A stretch of DNA of 64,000 bases from Bradyrhizobium guangdongense. GTDB lineage: Bacteria > Pseudomonadota > Alphaproteobacteria > Rhizobiales > Xanthobacteraceae. The stretch lies in the NCBI RefSeq assembly GCF_004114975.1, contig NZ_CP030051.1, positions 4,712,001-4,776,000 of the forward strand, read 5' to 3'. How positions within the stretch are numbered: position 1 is the stretch's first letter; every line of letters begins with the position of its first letter. The notes beneath the pieces are model-generated. The model saw nothing but the letters and a program-made list of their open reading frames with translations, searched no databases and was not told the DNA's origin. Made by a program: the position numbers and the translations under genes. Below, piece after piece: positions 56,050-64,000 of this stretch.

Positions 56050-56913
56050 GTGGATCAGCCTGACGATGGCGCCTCCTTCAATCCAGCCTCCAAGCTCGAC
56101 GGCGTCTCGCAACGCCAGACCGAGCAGATCGAATCCCAGAGCCGGCCAAACGCCGCCCTGATCCATGAGACGATCCGCGCCGAGGGCGAACAGGAGCTGG
56201 AGCGGCGATGGTGGGCGATCCTGCTGTCCGGCCTCGCTGCTGGCCTTTCGATGGGATTGTCGCTGATCGTGCAGGGCGAGTTTCACGCACTGATCTCGGA
56301 CGAGGCTACGCGCCGCCTAGTCGATCCACTTGGCTACACCGTCGGTTTCCTGGTCGTGGTGCTGGGACGGCAGCAGCTCTTCACCGAGAACACGCTGACA
56401 CCGATCCTGCCGCTGTTGCACAACCGGAACCTCGGCACCTTGGGCAGCGTGCTCAAGCTGTGGGCTCTCGTTCTGGTTTCCAACATCACCGGAACCTGGG
56501 CAGTTGGATCCGTGCTCGCCCATACCAGCATCTTCGAGCCGCGCATCGTGGACGGCTTCGTCGATCTCAGCCGCCACACCGTCGAGGGGACGTTCACCAC
56601 GACTCTGGTTCGCGGGATCTTTGCCGGTTGGCTGATCGCCCTGATGGCATGGCTGCTTCCAGCCACCAAGGGATCGCGCGCGCACATCGTCGTGGTGATG
56701 ACCTATGTGGTCGCGCTCGGCCAGTTCGCGCACATCGTCGCGGGCTCGGTCGAATGCGCCTTCCTGGTGCAAAGCGGCCGGGCGTCATTGGCCCAATATG
56801 CCCTGGATTTCTTCCTGCCGACCCTGCTCGGCAACATCCTGGGTGGAACGACCCTCGTCGCTCTGCTGAACTACGGACAGGTCGCCGCCGAAATCGAAGA
56901 CCACAGGCAATAG
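56050..56913 (+). CDS. Formate/nitrite transporter (FNT) family protein, YfdC-like
   Basis: A 287-aa membrane channel. The first about 55 residues are hydrophilic; six helices follow. The family blocks are GQQLFTEN-type (here GRQQLFTENTLTPILPLL) and VVALGQFAHIVAGSVECAFL. GTG 56050 was chosen because GGAGA lies 7-8 bases before it; a TTG start at 56008 is an alternative. YfdC-like members form a separate FNT branch without a settled substrate. It converges on fcl. Confidence 0.85.
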   Translation: MDQPDDGASFNPASKLDGVSQRQTEQIESQSRPNAALIHETIRAEGEQELERRWWAILLSGLAAGLSMGLSLIVQGEFHALISDEATRRLVDPLGYTVGFLVVVLGRQQLFTENTLTPILPLLHNRNLGTLGSVLKLWALVLVSNITGTWAVGSVLAHTSIFEPRIVDGFVDLSRHTVEGTFTTTLVRGIFAGWLIALMAWLLPATKGSRAHIVVVMTYVVALGQFAHIVAGSVECAFLVQSGRASLAQYALDFFLPTLLGNILGGTTLVALLNYGQVAAEIEDHRQ

Positions 56914-56951
56914 ATCGAGCAGATAGATTGCTTCTTGAAGGGCTCACGCTA

Positions 56952-57905
56952 TCAGGCAGGCAGCGGCTTTGCCGCAAGGTAGGCCGCATAAGCGAGCCTT
57001 AATCCATCGTGAAGCGACGTCGTCGCCCGCCAGCCGAGCTTGTCGAGGCGGCTGATGTCGAGCAGCTTGCGCGGCGTGCCGTCGGGACGCGAGGGGTCGA
57101 AGGAGATCTCGCCGCGATAGCCGACGATCTCGGCGACCACGCGCGCGAACTCGGCAATGGCGATGTCCTCGCCGGTGCCGATGTTGATCAGCTCGCTGCC
57201 GGAGTAGGTCCTCATCAGGTGCACGCAGGCATCGGCCATGTCGTCGACATAGAGGAACTCGCGCCGGGGCGTGCCGGTGCCCCAGACCGCGACGGTCCTG
57301 GCGCCCGATAGCTTCGCCTCGTGAAAGCGCCGGATCAGCGCCGCGACCACATGGCTCAATTCAGGGTGATAATTGTCGCCAGGGCCGTAGAGATTGGTCG
57401 GCATCACGCTGATGAAGTCGCTGCCATATTGGCTGCGATAGGCCTCCGCCATCTTGATGCCGGCGATCTTGGCGATGGCATAAGGCTCGTTGGTCGGCTC
57501 CAGCGGACCTGACAGCACGGCATCCTCGCGCAGCGGCTGCGGCGCCAGCTTCGGATAGATGCAGGACGAGCCGAGGAACATCAGCTTCTCGGCCCGGTTC
57601 AGATGCGCGGCGTGGATCACGTTGGCGGCGATCGCGATGTTGTCGTAGATGAACTCGGCGCGCAGCGTGTTGTTGGCGACGATGCCGCCGACCTTGGCGG
57701 CGGCGAGGAAGATCACCTGCGGCCGCATCTTCGCGAACCAGTCGAACACGGCCGCCTGGTTGCAGAGATCGACCTCGCGCCGCTCGACGGTGACGAGATC
57801 TACGTTCTCCCGCGCCAGCCGGCGCACAATGGCGCTGCCGACCATGCCGCGATGGCCGGCGACGTAGACGCTCTTGCCCTTCAGCTCAAACGGTACGCTT
57901 GCCAT
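56952..57905 (-). CDS. fcl: GDP-L-fucose synthase
   Basis: A 317-aa extended SDR that turns GDP-4-keto-6-deoxymannose into GDP-L-fucose (epimerase/reductase, NADPH). The cofactor motif [12 protein letters not shown] (near residue 13), [25 protein letters not shown] with the catalytic Tyr and Lys, and [20 protein letters not shown] are all typical. The ATG at 57905 lies inside the 3' end of gmd (20-bp overlap), so both are coupled and make GDP-fucose together. Confidence 0.96.
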   Translation of the reverse strand: MASVPFELKGKSVYVAGHRGMVGSAIVRRLARENVDLVTVERREVDLCNQAAVFDWFAKMRPQVIFLAAAKVGGIVANNTLRAEFIYDNIAIAANVIHAAHLNRAEKLMFLGSSCIYPKLAPQPLREDAVLSGPLEPTNEPYAIAKIAGIKMAEAYRSQYGSDFISVMPTNLYGPGDNYHPELSHVVAALIRRFHEAKLSGARTVAVWGTGTPRREFLYVDDMADACVHLMRTYSGSELINIGTGEDIAIAEFARVVAEIVGYRGEISFDPSRPDGTPRKLLDISRLDKLGWRATTSLHDGLRLAYAAYLAAKPLPA

Positions 57906-58956
57906 TCGCAATGTCCCGTTTGGCCTCGGCCAAGTCGCCCGCCATCATCTCTTCGACGAGCTGCGCAAAGCTCCGCTTCGGTTTCCAGCCGAGCACCTTT
58001 TGCGCCTTGCTGGCGTCGCCGACGAGGAGGTCGACCTCGGTTGGGCGGAAATAGGTCGGATCGATCCTCACCACGATCTTGCCGCTCTTGGCATCGACGC
58101 CGGTCTCGTCCACACCCTTGCCGCGCCATTCGATGCGGCGGCCGACCTGGGCAAAGGACAGTTCGACCAGCTCGCGGACCGAGCGCGTTTCGCCGGTGGC
58201 GAGCACGAAATCGTCGGGCTTGTCGGCCTGCAGGATCATGTGCATGCCCTCGACATAGTCCTTGGCATGGCCCCAATCGCGCTTGGCCTCGAGATTGCCG
58301 AGATAGAGCGTCTGCTCCAGCCCAAGCTCGATCCGGGCCACACCGCGGGTGATCTTGCGGGTGACGAAGGTCTCGCCGCGGATCGGGCTCTCATGGTTGA
58401 ACAGGATGCCGTTGCTCGCAAACATGCCGTAGGCTTCGCGGTAGTTCACCGTGATCCAGTAGCCATAGAGCTTGGCGACGCCATAAGGCGAGCGCGGATA
58501 GAACGGCGTGGTCTCCTTCTGCGGGATCTCCTGCACGAGGCCGTAGAGCTCGGAGGTCGAGGCCTGGTAGAACCGCGTCTCCTTCTCCATGCCGAGGATG
58601 CGGATCGCCTCCAAAAGGCGCAGCACGCCGATGGCATCGGCGTTGGCGGTGTATTCCGGACTCTCGAAGCTGACGGCGACATGGCTCTGCGCGGCGAGAT
58701 TGTAGATCTCGGTCGGGCGGATCTGCTGCACCAGGCGGATCAGGTTGGTCGAATCCGTCATGTCGCCGTAATGCATCAGGAACGGCACGTTGCCGACATG
58801 CGGGTCCTGGTAGAGGTGATCGACGCGCGCGGTGTTGAACGAGGACGAGCGCCGCTTGATGCCATGCACGACATAGCCGAGCGACAGCAAATGCTCGGCG
58901 AGATAAGCCCCGTCCTGCCCGGTCACACCGGTGATGAGAGCGACGCGCTCAGCCAT
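57886..58956 (-). CDS. gmd: GDP-mannose 4,6-dehydratase
   Basis: A 356-aa extended SDR that makes GDP-4-keto-6-deoxy-D-mannose. [20 protein letters not shown] (about residues 6-25), the [10 protein letters not shown] loop, [28 protein letters not shown] with the catalytic Tyr-Lys, and [20 protein letters not shown] are hallmark blocks. The ATG at 58956 begins [10 protein letters not shown]; an in-frame TTG 18 bp further up is possible. It is followed by fcl with an overlap. No glycosyltransferase is in the window. Confidence 0.97.
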   Translation of the reverse strand: MAERVALITGVTGQDGAYLAEHLLSLGYVVHGIKRRSSSFNTARVDHLYQDPHVGNVPFLMHYGDMTDSTNLIRLVQQIRPTEIYNLAAQSHVAVSFESPEYTANADAIGVLRLLEAIRILGMEKETRFYQASTSELYGLVQEIPQKETTPFYPRSPYGVAKLYGYWITVNYREAYGMFASNGILFNHESPIRGETFVTRKITRGVARIELGLEQTLYLGNLEAKRDWGHAKDYVEGMHMILQADKPDDFVLATGETRSVRELVELSFAQVGRRIEWRGKGVDETGVDAKSGKIVVRIDPTYFRPTEVDLLVGDASKAQKVLGWKPKRSFAQLVEEMMAGDLAEAKRDIANGKRTV

Positions 58957-59121
58957 ATTCACAAATGCTCCCAAAGTGCCCCAGCGGCTTGTGTCAAGCT
59001 CCGGGCAAAACCTGTCCCTTCTCTGACATATCGTCCGGCGGGGTCAACCCACTACGACTCTAATTCTTTTTCCGAGCATTCCCGCGTTGAAGCGAGCGAT
59101 CCAACAAGCGTCAGGCAAAGG

Positions 59122-59152
59122 GGGCGGCGACCCATCAGAGGGATCGCCGCCC
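59122..59152 (-). terminator. Terminator of the sugar ABC transporter operon
   Basis: GGGCGGCGA (59122-59130) and TCGCCGCCC (59144-59152) form a 9-bp perfect stem, 13 bp after the stop of the binding-protein gene, followed on the minus strand by CCTTTG. A weak U-run, but a good position for the operon end. Confidence 0.7.
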
Positions 59153-59165
59153 TTCGCAGTCTGCC

Positions 59166-60113
59166 CTACTGCGAACGATCCGAGGTCCAGCCTTTGTAGT
59201 CCTTGATATTGTCGCGGGTCACGAGCTTCGACGGCAGCAGCTCGACGGTCGAGGCCGGCTTCTGCCCGTTGAGGATGCCGACGCCGATCTGCACGGCGCG
59301 CCGCGCCATGAAGAACGGATCCTGCGAGGCTGACGCCTGGATCTGCGGCGATGCCGGATCCTTGAGTGACGCCTCGATGTCAGGCGCACCGTCGACCGAG
59401 GTGATGATGATGCCGCTGCGGTTTTGCTGTTTCGCCGCAAGATCGGTGCCGATCGCCTGCGGATCGTTGATGGCGAAGATGGCGTCGATCTTGGCGAAGC
59501 GCGTCAGATAGCCTTGCGCAACGGTAAGACCGCCTTCGCGCGAGCCCTTGCCGTCCTGATCGCTGGACAGAACCTTGATGCCCGGATTCTTCCCAAAGAC
59601 GTTCTTGCAGCCGGTGACGCGGTCGATCACCGCGGAGACCTGCGGTCCGTTCTCGATGATGACGTCGCCTTTGCCGCCGAGCTTGTCGACGATGTACTGA
59701 CAGGAGATCTCGCCGGCCTGGACGTTGTTGGTGGTCACGGTGGCATCGGCGCCCTCGGCCGCGGTGTCGACCGCGACGACGACGATGCCCGCCGCCTGGG
59801 CCTTCTTGATCGCAGGCCCGATCGCCTTGGGATCGCCGGGGTTGAGCAGGATCAGGTCGACGCCGGCGGCGATGAAATTGTCGATTTGCGTCACCTGCTT
59901 GCCGAGGTCGTATTCGAAGCCGACGGTGGTGATCTTCACGTTGGGATTGGTCTTCTTGGCCTCGAACTCGGCGCCCTTCGATAGCGCCACGAAGAACGGA
60001 TTGCCCATCGACCCCAACGAGACGCCGATCGATTTGAGCTCCTTGGCAGAGGACGGCGCGGTGGTCAGGGCGAGCGCCATCGCGGCGCCGGCGAGCGAGA
60101 TCGTCTTCAACAT
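59166..60113 (-). CDS. Sugar ABC transporter substrate-binding protein (ribose/xylose type)
   Basis: A 315-aa periplasmic protein. The first about 24 residues, MLKTISLAGAAMALALTTAP, then SSAKE, are a signal peptide. The Peripla_BP_4 fold follows with IGVSLGSMGNPFFVALSKGA, DNFIAAGVDLILLNPGDPKA and DAIFAINDPQAIGTDLAAKQ. It is third in an operon after ATPase and permease, and a tandem repeat lies in front. Sugar specificity cannot be told, though the kinase upstream suggests a pentose or polyol. Confidence 0.92.
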   Translation of the reverse strand: MLKTISLAGAAMALALTTAPSSAKELKSIGVSLGSMGNPFFVALSKGAEFEAKKTNPNVKITTVGFEYDLGKQVTQIDNFIAAGVDLILLNPGDPKAIGPAIKKAQAAGIVVVAVDTAAEGADATVTTNNVQAGEISCQYIVDKLGGKGDVIIENGPQVSAVIDRVTGCKNVFGKNPGIKVLSSDQDGKGSREGGLTVAQGYLTRFAKIDAIFAINDPQAIGTDLAAKQQNRSGIIITSVDGAPDIEASLKDPASPQIQASASQDPFFMARRAVQIGVGILNGQKPASTVELLPSKLVTRDNIKDYKGWTSDRSQ

Positions 60114-60197
60114 TTGCTTCCTCCCTGGTCTGTCTTCAAACCCGGCACGGCAGACCAGTTGCCGCAACGGATTTCGCATGACGTCATGATCCCTTCG

Positions 60198-60277
60198 GGT
60201 TCTGACGGAGCCTTCTCAAGTTCTGGCGGAGCCCTTTTCAGGTTCTGGCGGAGCCTCTTTTAGGTTCTGGCGGAGCC
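60198..60277. repeat. Four-copy tandem repeat derived from the permease 3' end
   Basis: A 15-bp core (G/A)GTTCTG(G/A)CGGAGCC occurs at 60198-60212, 60219-60233, 60241-60255 and 60263-60277, spaced 21, 22 and 22 bp. The last copy is inside the permease gene and encodes its final residues GSART (stop at 60260-60262); the other three are in the spacer before the binding-protein gene. The third and fourth copies are identical, so duplication may be recent. Confidence 0.9.
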
Positions 60278-61300
60278 TTGCAGCCGATAGCGGTCGAGCG
60301 CCACCGCGCCGATGATCACCAGGCCCTTGATCACATATTGCCAGATGTCGGAGACGCCGACGAGGATCAGGCCGTTCGAGAGCACGGCGATGATCAGCGC
60401 GCCGATCAGCGTCCCCCAGATCGAACCGATGCCGCCGACGAAAGACGTGCCGCCGAGGATGACTGCGGTGATGGCGTCGAGTTCGTAGCTTTGGCCGAGC
60501 TGCAAGCCGTTGGCCGCATAGAGCCGCGCCGCCTGCATGGCGCCGCCTAGTCCCGCCAGCAAGCCCGACACGCCATAGACGAAAATCAGGACGGCCCAGA
60601 CCTTGATGCCGGCAAGCCGCGCCGCGCTTTCATTGCCGCCGACCGCATAGATGTGCACGCCGAGCACGGTCCGGCGCAGCACGAGCCACGAGACAAAGAT
60701 GACGAGCAGAGCGATCACCGAGAGCCACGGGATCGATGCGACGCCGGGCACGAGCGTCAGCGAACCGTTGCCGATGAAAGCGTAGGGAATGGACGGATTG
60801 AAAACCGTGGTGTCGGCGCCGAGCAGCCGCGCCAGGCCGCGCACGGCGGTGAGCGAGCCCAGCGTGACGATGAAGGGTGGCAGGCGCAAGAGCGCGATCA
60901 GCGCGCCGTTGACGACGCCGAATCCGAGGCCGGTGAGGACGGCGACCGGCAGCCACAGCGCGCCCAGTTCCGGCAGTTTCGAAATTGTCAGGCCCGCCAT
61001 CGCCGAGGCCGCCAGGATCGAGCCGACCGACAGGTCGATGCCGCCGGTGAGAATGACAAAGGTCATGCCGGCAGCGAGCACGGTATTGACGGCCGCCTGC
61101 TGGAGGACGATGCCGAGATTCTGACCGGTGAAGAAACGGCCCTCGGACAGAAAATGGAAACCGATGCAGAGGATCAACAGCACCGGCAGCATGCCGAGTG
61201 CGCTGATCAGGACCCTCACCCGCTGGCGTTTGGTCTCCGCGGCAGCACCATTGGTCCGCGTCAGTGCGGGCTGGGCCTTCGAGGCAGCATTGTCAGGCAT
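60260..61300 (-). CDS. Sugar ABC transporter permease (RbsC-like)
   Basis: A 346-aa inner-membrane permease of the BPD_transp_2 family, with about 8-10 helices. [20 protein letters not shown] and [15 protein letters not shown] form the family block, and [20 protein letters not shown] and [20 protein letters not shown] the loop to the ATPase. It begins [13 protein letters not shown] and overlaps the ATPase gene by 8 bp. It ends in the first unit of a tandem repeat. Confidence 0.93.
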   Translation of the reverse strand: MPDNAASKAQPALTRTNGAAAETKRQRVRVLISALGMLPVLLILCIGFHFLSEGRFFTGQNLGIVLQQAAVNTVLAAGMTFVILTGGIDLSVGSILAASAMAGLTISKLPELGALWLPVAVLTGLGFGVVNGALIALLRLPPFIVTLGSLTAVRGLARLLGADTTVFNPSIPYAFIGNGSLTLVPGVASIPWLSVIALLVIFVSWLVLRRTVLGVHIYAVGGNESAARLAGIKVWAVLIFVYGVSGLLAGLGGAMQAARLYAANGLQLGQSYELDAITAVILGGTSFVGGIGSIWGTLIGALIIAVLSNGLILVGVSDIWQYVIKGLVIIGAVALDRYRLQGSART

Positions 61301-62816
61301 CGAGATGCTCCATCCCAGTGGCAAGCGCCATGATGTCTTCCTGTGTCAATGGCGAAGCCGGGCCGCGTACGACCTCACCCGCGATGAGCCCTGACCGCAT
61401 CACCAGGACGCGGTCGCAGATGCCGATGATTTCAGGCAGATCGGACGAGATGACGAGGATCGCGGTGCCGACCTTGGCGAGATTGTCGATGATCGAATAG
61501 ATCTCCGATTTGGCGCCGACGTCGACGCCGCGCGTCGGCTCATCCAGGATCAGGACCTTTGGCGCAATGGCGAGAAGCCGCGACAACAGCAGCTTCTGCT
61601 GGTTGCCGCCGGAGAGACCACCTGCGGGCGCGCCGACATTGGCGGCGCGGATGCTGAGCCCTACGAAAGCCCTGTCCGCGCGCTCGCGCGCCTTGTCGCG
61701 GTCCAGGAACCAGCCGAGCTTGGCATCGCGCCCCAGCACCGCGAGATTGATGTTGTCCAGGCACGACATGTCGAGAAACAGACCGAGCGCCTTCCGGTCC
61801 TCGGTCAGATAGGCAATGCCCGCCTCGAGCGCTTCGCCGGGCGTGCGGATGTCGATTGGCTGGCCCTCGAGTTCCAGACGGCCCGAGATCTTCGGGGCGG
61901 CGCCGATGATCAGTTGCGCAAGCTCGGTGCGGCCGGCCCCGATCAGGCCGGCAAGCCCCACCACCTCGCCCGCGTGCACCGTGAGCGAGCAGCCCTTGAC
62001 GCGCCGCCCGTCGGCCATGTCGATCGCGGTGAGCACGGGATGTCCCTTCCCGGCATTGGGATCATGGTCCTTCTTGTAGAAAGACGAGACGTCGCGCCCG
62101 ACCATCATGCGGACGATGGCGTCGGCGCGGATGTCCTGCTTGTCGAGCGAGCCGACCAGACGGCCGTCGCGCAGCACGGTCACGCGGTCGCCGAGCGCAT
62201 AGACCTCGTCCATGCGGTGCGAGATGTAGATGATGGCGAGTCCCTCGGCGCGGAGCTGACGGATCAGCGCAAACAACCGCTCGCTCTCGCCGGCTGACAG
62301 CGCGGTGGTCGGCTCGTCCATGATCAGGATTTTCGATCGCGCGTGCAGCGCGCGCGCGATCTCGACAAGCTGACGCTGGCCCATCGAGAGATGGGCCACC
62401 AAGGTCGACGGCAGGAAGTCCGCCCCCAGCCGCTCCAGGATCGGACCAACGCCCTCGCGCATGGCGCCCCGTGCCAGCAAACCTGAACGCGAGATCTCGC
62501 GGCCGAGATAAATATTCTCCGCAACGCTCAAATTGGGGGCCAAAGACAGTTCCTGATAGATGATCGAGATGCCGGCGGCACGGCCGCCGAGCGGACCTTC
62601 GATCCGCACCGGCTTGCCCTCGATGCGGATTTCTCCACCCGGATCCGGCCGGTAGGCACCCGACAGGATCTTCATGAGGGTCGATTTGCCCGCCCCGTTC
62701 TCGCCCATCAAGGCGTGAACCTCGCCGGCATAGACCGTCAGGTCAACCGCGCGCAGCGCCTTGATGCCGAAAAAGGATTTTGAAACTCCCCGCATCTCGA
62801 GGATCGGATCGCTCAT
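61293..62816 (-). CDS. Sugar ABC transporter ATP-binding protein (RbsA-like, two ATPase domains)
   Basis: A 507-aa protein with two fused ATPase domains. In the first, Walker [10 protein letters not shown] (near residue 40), LSMGQRQ and [12 protein letters not shown] are complete. The second has the degenerate Walker [25 protein letters not shown] and [14 protein letters not shown], as in RbsA/XylG/Mgl[21 protein letters not shown] is the start. It is first in the operon and overlaps the permease. Confidence 0.95.
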   Translation of the reverse strand: MSDPILEMRGVSKSFFGIKALRAVDLTVYAGEVHALMGENGAGKSTLMKILSGAYRPDPGGEIRIEGKPVRIEGPLGGRAAGISIIYQELSLAPNLSVAENIYLGREISRSGLLARGAMREGVGPILERLGADFLPSTLVAHLSMGQRQLVEIARALHARSKILIMDEPTTALSAGESERLFALIRQLRAEGLAIIYISHRMDEVYALGDRVTVLRDGRLVGSLDKQDIRADAIVRMMVGRDVSSFYKKDHDPNAGKGHPVLTAIDMADGRRVKGCSLTVHAGEVVGLAGLIGAGRTELAQLIIGAAPKISGRLELEGQPIDIRTPGEALEAGIAYLTEDRKALGLFLDMSCLDNINLAVLGRDAKLGWFLDRDKARERADRAFVGLSIRAANVGAPAGGLSGGNQQKLLLSRLLAIAPKVLILDEPTRGVDVGAKSEIYSIIDNLAKVGTAILVISSDLPEIIGICDRVLVMRSGLIAGEVVRGPASPLTQEDIMALATGMEHLDA

Positions 62817-62935
62817 CGTGCCTCCCCCGCACAATGCATTTCCATGTCCGCCTTTCGTTTGCGGTCCGCACATTAAACAAAAGGCCGCAGCACAGGGCAA
62901 CAGCGAACAGACAGAAATGCAGACGCAAAGCGATG

Positions 62936-64000
62936 CTAGTGGCGCGGCCGATACAGTTCGCGCCAGGCGGGACGCCGCGCCGCATACGCGTTAACCAGCG
63001 CGCGATCAGGCTCGAGAGTTTCGACGCGGCGCGGTGGCGTGCAGACGGATTCGATTGCCTCACCGGTGACAGCAAGCCGCCCCAATCTTGCCGCACCGAA
63101 CGCGGCGCCAGTTTCCCCGTCGGCGAAACGATGGATCGGAATATTCAGGATGTTGGCAAGCACTGCCAGCCAGAACCGCGATCGCGACCCGCCGCCGATG
63201 ACGTCAGCTTCCGTCACCGCGATGCCGGCATCACCGAGCGCGTCCCGGCAATCGGCGAGCGCGAAGGCAACGCCTTCCAGCACGGCCTGCACGATCGCCG
63301 TGCGATCGGTGCCGTGGCTCAAACCGTCGAGCATGCCGCGCACGATGGGATCGTCGTGAGGTGTTCGCTCGCCCGCGAGATAAGGCAAAAAGTTTACCGG
63401 AGACGGCGCCTGCGGGCTCGCTCCCAACGGCGCCAGCAGCTCGGCTTCAGAGACCCCGAACAGGCGCGCGGCCCAGGCCAGACAGGAGGCCGCCGAGAGG
63501 ATCGCACCGGCCTCAATCCACATGCCGGGGATGGCGTGGCAGAATGTGTGGACCACACGGTCGGGATTGGCGGCGATGTGGTCGCTCGGCGCCAGCAACG
63601 CGCCAGAGGTCCCCAGCGAGATGAACGCCGTGCCCGGCTTGATCGCGCCGATACCGATGGCACCTGCGGGATTGTCGCCGGCGCCGCCCGCGATCATCGG
63701 CCGCCGAACCATGCCCCAGCGCTGCGCTAGCTCGCCGCGCAGCCTGGCCGCAGGCGCGCACCCTTCGACCAGGCGCGGCATGTGCGCGCGCGACAGGCCG
63801 GTCGCGGCCAACGCCGCATCCGACCAATCTCGGCGCGCAGCGTCGAGCCACAGCGATCCGGAAGCGTCCGAGACGTCCTCGATCGCCTCGCCTGACAGCA
63901 CCAGGCGGAGATACGCCTTGGGCATCAGGACGCGTCGCGTTGCCGCAAAGATCTCGGGCTCGTGCGTGGCGATCCAGAGCAGCTTGGGCGCCGTGAAACC
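62936..64000 (-). CDS. xylB: FGGY-family sugar kinase, xylulokinase-like (C-terminal part, cut by the window edge)
   Basis: 355 codons of the 3' part are visible; the gene begins beyond base 64000. FGGY blocks seen include [42 protein letters not shown] and [20 protein letters not shown], as in D-xylulose kinase. It lies 119 bp upstream of the ABC ATPase gene on the same strand, so the transported sugar (or its keto form) is probably its substrate. Other ketopentoses or polyols are possible. Confidence 0.82.
   Translation of the reverse strand, partial: GFTAPKLLWIATHEPEIFAATRRVLMPKAYLRLVLSGEAIEDVSDASGSLWLDAARRDWSDAALAATGLSRAHMPRLVEGCAPAARLRGELAQRWGMVRRPMIAGGAGDNPAGAIGIGAIKPGTAFISLGTSGALLAPSDHIAANPDRVVHTFCHAIPGMWIEAGAILSAASCLAWAARLFGVSEAELLAPLGASPQAPSPVNFLPYLAGERTPHDDPIVRGMLDGLSHGTDRTAIVQAVLEGVAFALADCRDALGDAGIAVTEADVIGGGSRSRFWLAVLANILNIPIHRFADGETGAAFGAARLGRLAVTGEAIESVCTPPRRVETLEPDRALVNAYAARRPAWRELYRPRH

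Overview
The window is about 63-65% GC by eye and looks like a chromosome of a Bradyrhizobium-type alphaproteobacterium. Three things suggest this: the protein sequences, the gene order of the str/S10/spc and secE-nusG-rpl-rpoBC clusters, and several kinds of long palindromic intergenic repeat that I associate with Bradyrhizobium and its relatives. The genus is inferred; no search was run. No rRNA gene, IS element, integrase or CRISPR array was seen.

Region 1 (1-14374, minus strand) is one continuous ribosomal array. In transcription order it runs rpsL-rpsG-fusA-tuf-rpsJ-rplC-rplD-rplW-rplB-rpsS-rplV-rpsC-rplP-rpmC-rpsQ-rplN-rplX-rplE-rpsN-rpsH-rplF-rplR-rpsE-rpmD-rplO-secY, with secY cut by the left edge. 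A strong promoter-like sequence lies about 430 bp upstream of rpsL, so the operon has a long leader.

Region 2 (15042-20434) is a three-gene island between the ribosomal array and rpoC. It holds a PHBH-fold flavoprotein (+), a type I ABC exporter with acidic tails at both ends (-), and an FAD amine-oxidase-like/SAM-methyltransferase fusion (-). The flavoprotein and the exporter converge and overlap by 85 bp. In the overlap a Ser-rich tail is encoded opposite an Asp/Glu-rich tail.

Region 3 (20566-34482, minus strand) carries tRNA-Trp, secE, nusG, rplK, rplA, a 2-hydroxyacid dehydrogenase, rplJ, rplL, rpoB and rpoC. A textbook terminator follows rpoC, and rplJ has a structured leader.

Region 4 (34653-50836) is a metabolic stretch. 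It includes a serine hydrolase, two SDRs, a histidine phosphatase, an ArgE-type deacetylase, a LysE exporter and a NIPSNAP protein. An APH-type kinase and an ACAD10/11-type acyl-CoA dehydrogenase are divergent from a PsrA-like TetR regulator, with a palindromic operator between the dehydrogenase and the regulator. RidA, a CoA-transferase, two MFS carriers and a BKACE-family enzyme follow. The kinase/dehydrogenase pair suggests catabolism of hydroxy-acyl or branched acyl-CoAs.

Region 5 (51097-53887) is the most unusual unit. A Nudix-related (NrtR-like) regulator is divergent from an overlapping SPFH/band-7 and NAD-kinase-like gene pair. Two tandem 21-22 bp imperfect palindromes lie between them and cover candidate promoters in both directions.

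Region 6 (53893-64000) has a small DUF2188-like gene, a sorbosone-dehydrogenase-type lipoprotein coupled to a DUF2231 membrane protein, an FNT-family channel, GDP-fucose synthesis (gmd, fcl), and a ribose-type sugar ABC transporter next to an FGGY sugar kinase that runs off the right edge. A four-copy tandem repeat copies the 3' end of the permease gene.
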